Assembly (NCBI GenBank): GCA_964648005.1
Contig: CAZYKR010000162.1
Coordinates: 1 to 9,880, forward strand
Direction: 5' to 3'
Origin: JAGQTE01 sp964648005
Lineage (GTDB): Bacteria; Actinomycetota; Acidimicrobiia; Acidimicrobiales; Acidimicrobilacustridaceae
DNA: 9,880 nucleotides
Of this stretch, positions 7,128 through 9,880 are shown in pieces (position 1 is the stretch's first letter; the number at the start of each line of letters is the position of its first letter). The position numbers and the translations under genes are program-made. The notes under the pieces were generated by a model. That model worked only from the letters and a program-made list of their open reading frames with translations, was not told the DNA's origin and did not search any database.

Positions 7128-8101
7128 GCGAGCACCTCGGCGAGGTCGGCGGCGGCGTAGGTCAGGATCAGGTCGGCGCCGGCGCGCTTGATGGCGCTGA
7201 CGTGCTCGAGCATCACCGCCGGGCCGTCGATCCAGCCGTTGGCGGCGGCGGCGTGCACCATGGCGTACTCCCCCGACACGTGGTACGCCGCCACGGGGAC
7301 GTCGACGGCATCACGCACGCGGGCCACGACGTCGAGGTAGGCGAGGGCCGGCTTCACCATCACCAGGTCGGCGCCCTCGTCGAGGTCGAGACGTACCTCG
7401 GCCAGCGACTCGCGCACGTTGCGCGGGTCCTGCTGATAGGCCCGCCGGTCGCCGCCGTCGGCGATGGTGACATCGACGGCGTCGCGGAACGGTCCGTACA
7501 GCGCCGAGGCGTACTTGGCGGCGTAGGCCAGGATGGCCGTGTCGATGTGGCCCCCGGCGTCGAGCGCAGCGCGGAGGGCGCCGACCTGACCGTCCATCAT
7601 CCCGCTGGGGGCCACGACGTCGGCGCCGGCGGCCGCTTGGGCCAGGCCGACCCGGGCGTAGCACTCGAGCGTGGCGTCGTTGTCGACGGTGCCATCGGCG
7701 CGCACCAGGCCGCAGTGCCCGTGATCGGTGTACTCGTCGAGGCAGAGGTCGGCCATCAGCACGACGGCGTCGCCGACGCGGTCACGCATCGACGCCAGCG
7801 CCACCTGGACCACACCGTCGGGGTCCCAGGCTCCCGAGCCCGTGGCGTCCTTGCGCTCGGGCACGCCGAAGACGATCACGCCGCTGATGCCGAGCCCGAC
7901 GAGACGCTCGACCTCGTCGACCGCCGACGGCACGGTGTGCTGCACGACGCCGGGGAGGGACGGGATGGGGACGGGTGCGTCGATCCCCTCGCGCACGAAC
8001 AGCGGGGCGATCAGGTCATCGACGTGCAGCCTCGTCTCGGCGACGAGGCGCCGTAGCGCCGGGGTGCGCCGGAGCCGGCGCATGCGCCGTTCGGGGAACA
8101 T
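7124..8101 (-). CDS. hemB: Delta-aminolevulinic acid dehydratase (porphobilinogen synthase)
   Basis: This enzyme condenses two 5-aminolevulinate molecules into porphobilinogen. From the ATG at 8101 it has 325 residues, the usual family length. The two active-site lysines are K196 (A-A-K-Y-A-S-A-L-Y-G-P-F-R) and K250 (V-M-V-K-P). The metal segment D-L-C-L-D-E-Y-T-D-H-G-H-C-G gives C120 and C130 but D122 where zinc enzymes such as E. coli HemB have a third cysteine. The start is uncertain: ATG at 8113 (1 bp after the previous stop, no room for an SD) or GTG at 8104 (AGGA 8 bases upstream) are alternatives. I chose 8101 because M-F-P-E-R-R-M-R-R-L-R fits the usual N-terminus. The gene sits between the CobA-HemD fusion and hemL, overlapping hemL by ATGA. 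Confidence 0.95.
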
Positions 8102-8114
8102 CACGGGCGCCATC

Positions 8115-9599
8115 CTAGGAGTCGCCGGGGACCGCACCATCGGGGCCGAGGTGCGCGACGAGCGCGTCGACGAGCCCGGCGATCGTGTGCTCGCCCGCCT
8201 CCACGGTGACGTCGATGCCGTGGGCGCGCGCCGTCGCCGCCGTGACCGGACCGATGCAGGCGACCGCCGGCGGGAGCGCCGACGTCCCGAACGCCGCCAC
8301 GAAGTGCTCGACCGTCGACGACGAGGTGAACGTGACCACGTCGGCGGAGGCCACCGCGGCGCGGGCATCGTCGGGCGGCTGCACCGGCACGGTGCGGTAG
8401 ACCGGCACGACGTCGACGTCCCACCCGCGGGCGCGCAGGCCGTCGGGCAGCACGTCGCGCGCGACGGCGGCGCGCGCCAGCAGCACCCGACCGCCGCCGG
8501 GCGGCGGATCACCCAGAGCATCGAGGAGCGCCTCGGCGACGAAGCGGTCGGGCACCAGGTCGGCCACCAGGTGCCACCGGGCCAGCGCGGCGGCGGTGCC
8601 GGGCCCGATGGCGGCGAGGCGCGTGCCGGCGAGGTCGCGCCCGTCGCGCAGCGCAGCGCAGAACCGCTCGGCCCCGTTGGGTGAGGTGAGCACGACCCAG
8701 TCGTAGGCGCCGGCGCGGCAGTCGACGATGGCCGCGTCGAGGCGTGCCGGGTCGTCCGGCGCCTCCACCTCGATGACGGGGACCTCGATCGGTTCGGCAC
8801 CGTGGGCGCGCAGCGCAGCGCTCAGCTCCGACGCCTGGGTCCGGGTGCGGGTCACCACCACGCGCCGACCGAGCAACGGGCGGCGGCTGAACCACGCCAG
8901 GTCCTGGGCGGCGACGGTGCCGATCACGATGACCGACGGGGACGCCAGCGGGTGGTCCAGGATCGTGTCGAGGGTGGCGCGCACCGCGGTCTGCTCGGGC
9001 CGCGTCCCCCATCGCACCGCCGCAACGGGGGTGTCGCCGGCGAGGCCTCCGGCGCGCAGGCGGGCCACGATGCCGGCGAGTCGGCCGACGCCCATCAGGA
9101 CGACGATCGTGCCGCCGAGGCGCGCCGCCGCCTCCCAGTCGACACCGGTGGTGGCGTCGGGATCCTCGTGGCCGGTGATGACGGTGAACGACGTCGACGA
9201 GTGGCGCAGCGTCACCGGGATGCCGGCGTACGCCGGCACGGCGATGGCGGAGGTGATGCCGGGCACGATCTCGAACGGCACCCCAGCGGCGGCGAGGGCT
9301 GCGGCCTCCTCACCGCCGCGGGCGAACACGAACGGGTCGCCTCCCTTGAGCCGCACCACGTTCTGTCCCGACGCGCCGCGGGCCACCAGGAGGGCGTTGA
9401 TCTCGTCTTGGGGCATCGTGACCCGTCCGGGCGACTTGCCGACCGGGATGCGTTCGGCCGCGGGCGGTGCCAGGTCGAGCAGCGCTGCGACCGACAGCCG
9501 GTCGTAGACGACGACGTCGGCGCGGCGCAGGACCTCGGCGCCGCGGACGGTCAACAGACCCGGATCGCCCGGGCCGGCGCCGACGAGGAAGACCGTCAC
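8115..9599 (-). CDS. cobA-hemD: Fused uroporphyrinogen-III C-methyltransferase and uroporphyrinogen-III synthase
   Basis: This 494-residue fusion has two enzymes. Residues 1 to about 240 are the SAM-dependent methyltransferase (SUMT/CobA) that makes precorrin-2. It shows V-G-A-G-P-G-D-P-G-L-L-T at 6-17, V-R-L-K-G-G-D-P-F-V-F at 82-92 with R-G-G-E-E after it, and V-P-G-I-T-S-A at 112-118. Residues from about 245 onward are uroporphyrinogen-III synthase (HemD), with G-R-R-V-V-V-T-R at the start, then V-L-T-S-P-N-G, T-F-T-S-S-S-T-V and a late C-I-G-P-V-T. The protein therefore makes uroporphyrinogen III and can methylate it towards sirohaem or cobalamin. The GTG at 9599 overlaps the glycosyltransferase stop by four bases (GTGA). 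The frame stays open further upstream but then overlaps that gene and shows no family similarity. Such fusions are known in actinobacteria and some firmicutes. Confidence 0.94.
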   Translation of the reverse strand: MTVFLVGAGPGDPGLLTVRGAEVLRRADVVVYDRLSVAALLDLAPPAAERIPVGKSPGRVTMPQDEINALLVARGASGQNVVRLKGGDPFVFARGGEEAAALAAAGVPFEIVPGITSAIAVPAYAGIPVTLRHSSTSFTVITGHEDPDATTGVDWEAAARLGGTIVVLMGVGRLAGIVARLRAGGLAGDTPVAAVRWGTRPEQTAVRATLDTILDHPLASPSVIVIGTVAAQDLAWFSRRPLLGRRVVVTRTRTQASELSAALRAHGAEPIEVPVIEVEAPDDPARLDAAIVDCRAGAYDWVVLTSPNGAERFCAALRDGRDLAGTRLAAIGPGTAAALARWHLVADLVPDRFVAEALLDALGDPPPGGGRVLLARAAVARDVLPDGLRARGWDVDVVPVYRTVPVQPPDDARAAVASADVVTFTSSSTVEHFVAAFGTSALPPAVACIGPVTAATARAHGIDVTVEAGEHTIAGLVDALVAHLGPDGAVPGDS

Positions 9600-9880
9600 C
9601 GCACCACGAGGCGGTCGAAGATCGCCTGCGCTGTCGCGTCCCAGGTGTACTGCGCCGCGTGCTCCAGCGCGCCGGCGCGCAGGCGGGCCCGCAGCTCGGG
9701 GTCGCCCAACACGGCGTCGAGGTGGCGCACCATCTCGGCGCTGTCGGCCGCCAGCAGACCGCTCCGCCCGTCGGCCACGGCGTCGACGTGCCCGGAGATG
9801 CGGCTCGCCACCGCCGGCGTCCCGCAGGCGGCGGCCTCGGTGAGGGTCATGCCCCACCCTTCGGCCATCGACGCCGAGGC
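9596..9880 (-). CDS. GT4-type glycosyltransferase, C-terminal part (5' end outside window)
   Basis: Only the last 94 residues are visible; the frame is open to the right edge. An internal ATG at 9868 exists, but the preceding residues A-S-A-S run on in frame, so the real start lies outside. The segment M-A-E-G-W-G-M-T-L-T-E-A-A-A-C-G-T-P-A-V is the nucleotide-sugar-binding motif of retaining GT-B glycosyltransferases (E-x7-E type, family GT4). It is followed by S-G-H-V-D-A-V-A-D-G and a helical C-terminus ending V-V-R. The donor and acceptor sugars cannot be told from this part. The stop overlaps the GTG of the CobA-HemD fusion by four bases, so the two genes are probably co-transcribed even though their functions seem unrelated. 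Confidence 0.88.
   Translation of the reverse strand, partial: ASASMAEGWGMTLTEAAACGTPAVASRISGHVDAVADGRSGLLAADSAEMVRHLDAVLGDPELRARLRAGALEHAAQYTWDATAQAIFDRLVVR

Noticed and set aside
8102..8800. Upstream extension of the hemB frame to 8800
   Set aside because: It lies in another frame over the HemD domain and is Arg/Ser/Pro-rich shadow sequence. HemB similarity begins near 8101.

Overview
The window is a gene-dense, very GC-rich stretch with many GTG starts, 4-bp stop/start overlaps and actinobacterial-type proteins. I infer an actinobacterium, possibly of the Acidimicrobiia. The phylum is fairly likely from gene content and composition; the class is a guess that I cannot verify here. Two functional blocks are visible: respiration on the left and tetrapyrrole synthesis on the right.

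Block 1 (1-4454) encodes a menaquinol:cytochrome c oxidoreductase (bc complex) of the split cytochrome b type. A minus-strand operon runs from 3399 down past the left edge. Its order is an unrecognised three-helix membrane protein, a 2x[4Fe-4S] ferredoxin, the cytochrome b N-terminal half (all four haem b histidines plus the cysteine expected to hold a covalent haem ci), a subunit IV-like C-terminal half with a long Ala-rich cytoplasmic extension, and the Rieske iron-sulfur protein, which is cut by the edge. A membrane-anchored mono-haem cytochrome c is transcribed divergently at 3624-4454. The 224-bp gap between the two transcripts holds a perfect 14-bp palindrome. The most unusual signal is a short N-terminal tag (VPEHL..R.. 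followed by GGGEAA). It occurs once in the cytochrome c and twice in the subunit IV protein, two proteins that in Bacillus are fused into one.

Block 2 (4462-9880) is a minus-strand operon with 4-bp ATGA or GTGA overlaps at three of its four junctions. Its order is a glycosyltransferase (5' end outside the window), a CobA-HemD fusion (uroporphyrinogen-III methyltransferase plus uroporphyrinogen-III synthase), hemB, hemL and zwf (glucose-6-phosphate dehydrogenase). HemL and HemB make 5-aminolevulinate and porphobilinogen, and HemD closes uroporphyrinogen III. The CobA half diverts that product towards sirohaem or cobalamin. zwf is an unusual last gene. The cytochrome c gene and zwf converge, with 7 bp between their stop codons.

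There is no rRNA, tRNA, CRISPR array, insertion sequence or sign of recent transfer. No stretch longer than about 225 bp lacks a gene.
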